Shown here: in pieces, positions 57,692-58,190 of the stretch
How positions within the stretch are numbered: position 1 is the stretch's first letter
How the letters are laid out: each line of letters starts with the position of its first letter
Source of the DNA: Cochliopodium minus
Lineage: Eukaryota; Discosea; Himatismenida; Cochliopodiidae
Length of the DNA: 58,190 nucleotides
Assembly: GCA_024220525.1 (NCBI GenBank)
Contig: JAMYWO010000051.1
Span: forward strand, 53,573 to 111,762
Reading direction: 5' to 3'
The notes under the pieces: model-generated
Told to the model about the DNA's origin: nothing
The model's database searches: none
The model's input: the letters and a program-made list of their open reading frames with translations, nothing else
Program-made: the position numbers and the translations under genes

Positions 57692-58190
57692 ATGTCTAAT
57701 ACGACTGTTGCTCCCACAACTCTTCAGCCAACTAGCTATCCTACTCCCACACCCACCCAAGCACCCATTTTTGGAAGATTGGTGGGATGGACTGTTCAAT
57801 TGTTGTATATGTTTTTATTATACTTTGGTAAATAAAAAAGATCGTTTATCTTCAAAAAAATTTATAACAATAAAATTGATTATATTTTTCATCTTTGTTA
57901 TTATATTCCGATTCTATCTCTATCCATATGATATTTGACCATAATTGATATTTTGACTTTATAAAAAATTAATAGATCGCTTTCAAATTTATTTATATTT
58001 GATTCACTATGATAAATATCTCTCCTCAATCTCTGATTTTTCAAAAAAAAAAAAATATTTTTAGATTTATAAAAATTAATTATTGATTATGTTTCAAATA
58101 AAAAAGGTGTTGCAGTGTTTCTCTTTTTGATTTTTTTGTACGGGAGATATAGAGCTATCAAAGCACACAAGAACAACACTACAAACAGGG
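57692..58190 (+). CDS. Small membrane protein, partial at window end
   Basis: The ATG at 57692 starts a Thr/Pro-rich N-terminus (MSNTTVAPTTLQPTSYPTP). A hydrophobic helix follows (VGWTVQLLYMFLLYFG), split by an intron of ~280 bp (GTAAAT...AAAAAG). A second exon from about 58108 continues with VAVFLFLIFLYGRYRAIKA and a polar end running off the window. One long or two short membrane helices are expected. The product is not recognised. Confidence 0.6.

Noticed and set aside
1-58190. tRNA or rRNA genes
   Set aside because: I looked for T-arm (GGTTCGAATCC-like) and cloverleaf signals by eye and found none; a covariance-model scan would be decisive.

Overview
The window is AT-rich nuclear DNA from a unicellular eukaryote. 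Coding exons have moderate GC. Introns are about 50-400 bp, almost pure A+T, often near-perfect arrays of T5-6A or A5-6T, with GT(A/G)-AG borders. Many proteins carry Asn homopolymers. The gene set (LIMP-2/CD36, TMEM63, EMC1, KRTCAP2, RasGAP, P450, Zn2Cys6 factor, many F-box/LRR/ankyrin/kelch adaptors) suits a free-living amoeboid protist, perhaps a dictyostelid-like amoebozoan or a heterolobosean; the species cannot be fixed from the sequence. No rRNA, tRNA, CRISPR or recognisable transposon was seen.

Layout: 1-3207 (-) large unknown protein cut by the window edge; 3715-4262 (-) possible decayed gene; 4584-9376 (+) LRR protein; 9504-10606 (-) unknown; 10801-13260 (+) GRDP/DUF1399-type protein; 13306-16665 (-) armadillo/ankyrin-type protein; 16808-17887 (+) tentative membrane protein; 18152-19071 (-) Asn-rich protein; 20171-23161 (+) kelch-F-box-Rho-like fusion with a CaaX box; 23720-25284 (+) ankyrin protein; 25354-25767 (-) C-terminal piece of a LACTB2-type metallo-beta-lactamase; 25969-29544 (+) TMEM63/OSCA-type channel lacking its N-terminus; 29652-30506 (-) F-box protein; 30675-33485 (-) Asn-rich protein; 34288-35435 (-) cyclic-nucleotide/EF-hand tail-anchored protein; 35671-37606 (-) Asn-rich protein with SUMO-interaction-like motifs; 38066-38190 N gap; 38191-39010 second copy of TMEM63 sequence; 39060-41815 (+) C-terminal half of EMC1; 42275-43303 (+) second F-box paralogue; 43435-45168 (-) protein kinase; 45433-45799 (-) secreted beta-helix-like N-terminus; 46465-47849 (-) Zn2Cys6 factor; 48375-52032 (-) LIMP-2/CD36; 52177-54650 (-) cytochrome P450; 54884-55390 (-) KRTCAP2; 55672-57407 (+) RasGAP; 57692-end (+) small membrane protein.

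The most striking gene joins kelch repeats, an F-box and a Rho-family fold that lacks nucleotide-binding motifs but keeps a C-terminal CaaX box, suggesting a membrane-tethered ubiquitin-ligase adaptor with a built-in pseudo-GTPase. Three other repeat proteins (LRR, ankyrin, armadillo/ankyrin) end in a similar F-box-like, PRANC-like module, and there are two conventional F-box paralogues, so ubiquitin-ligase substrate adaptors are over-represented.

The assembly has problems that affect annotation. Several exons carry single-base indels, mainly in homopolymers. An 800-bp piece of the TMEM63 gene occurs twice, one copy beside the N gap and abutting a headless EMC1. A headless LACTB2 and a headless TMEM63 meet head to head across a low-complexity tract. 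Misjoins at AT-rich introns explain these better than real gene fusions.
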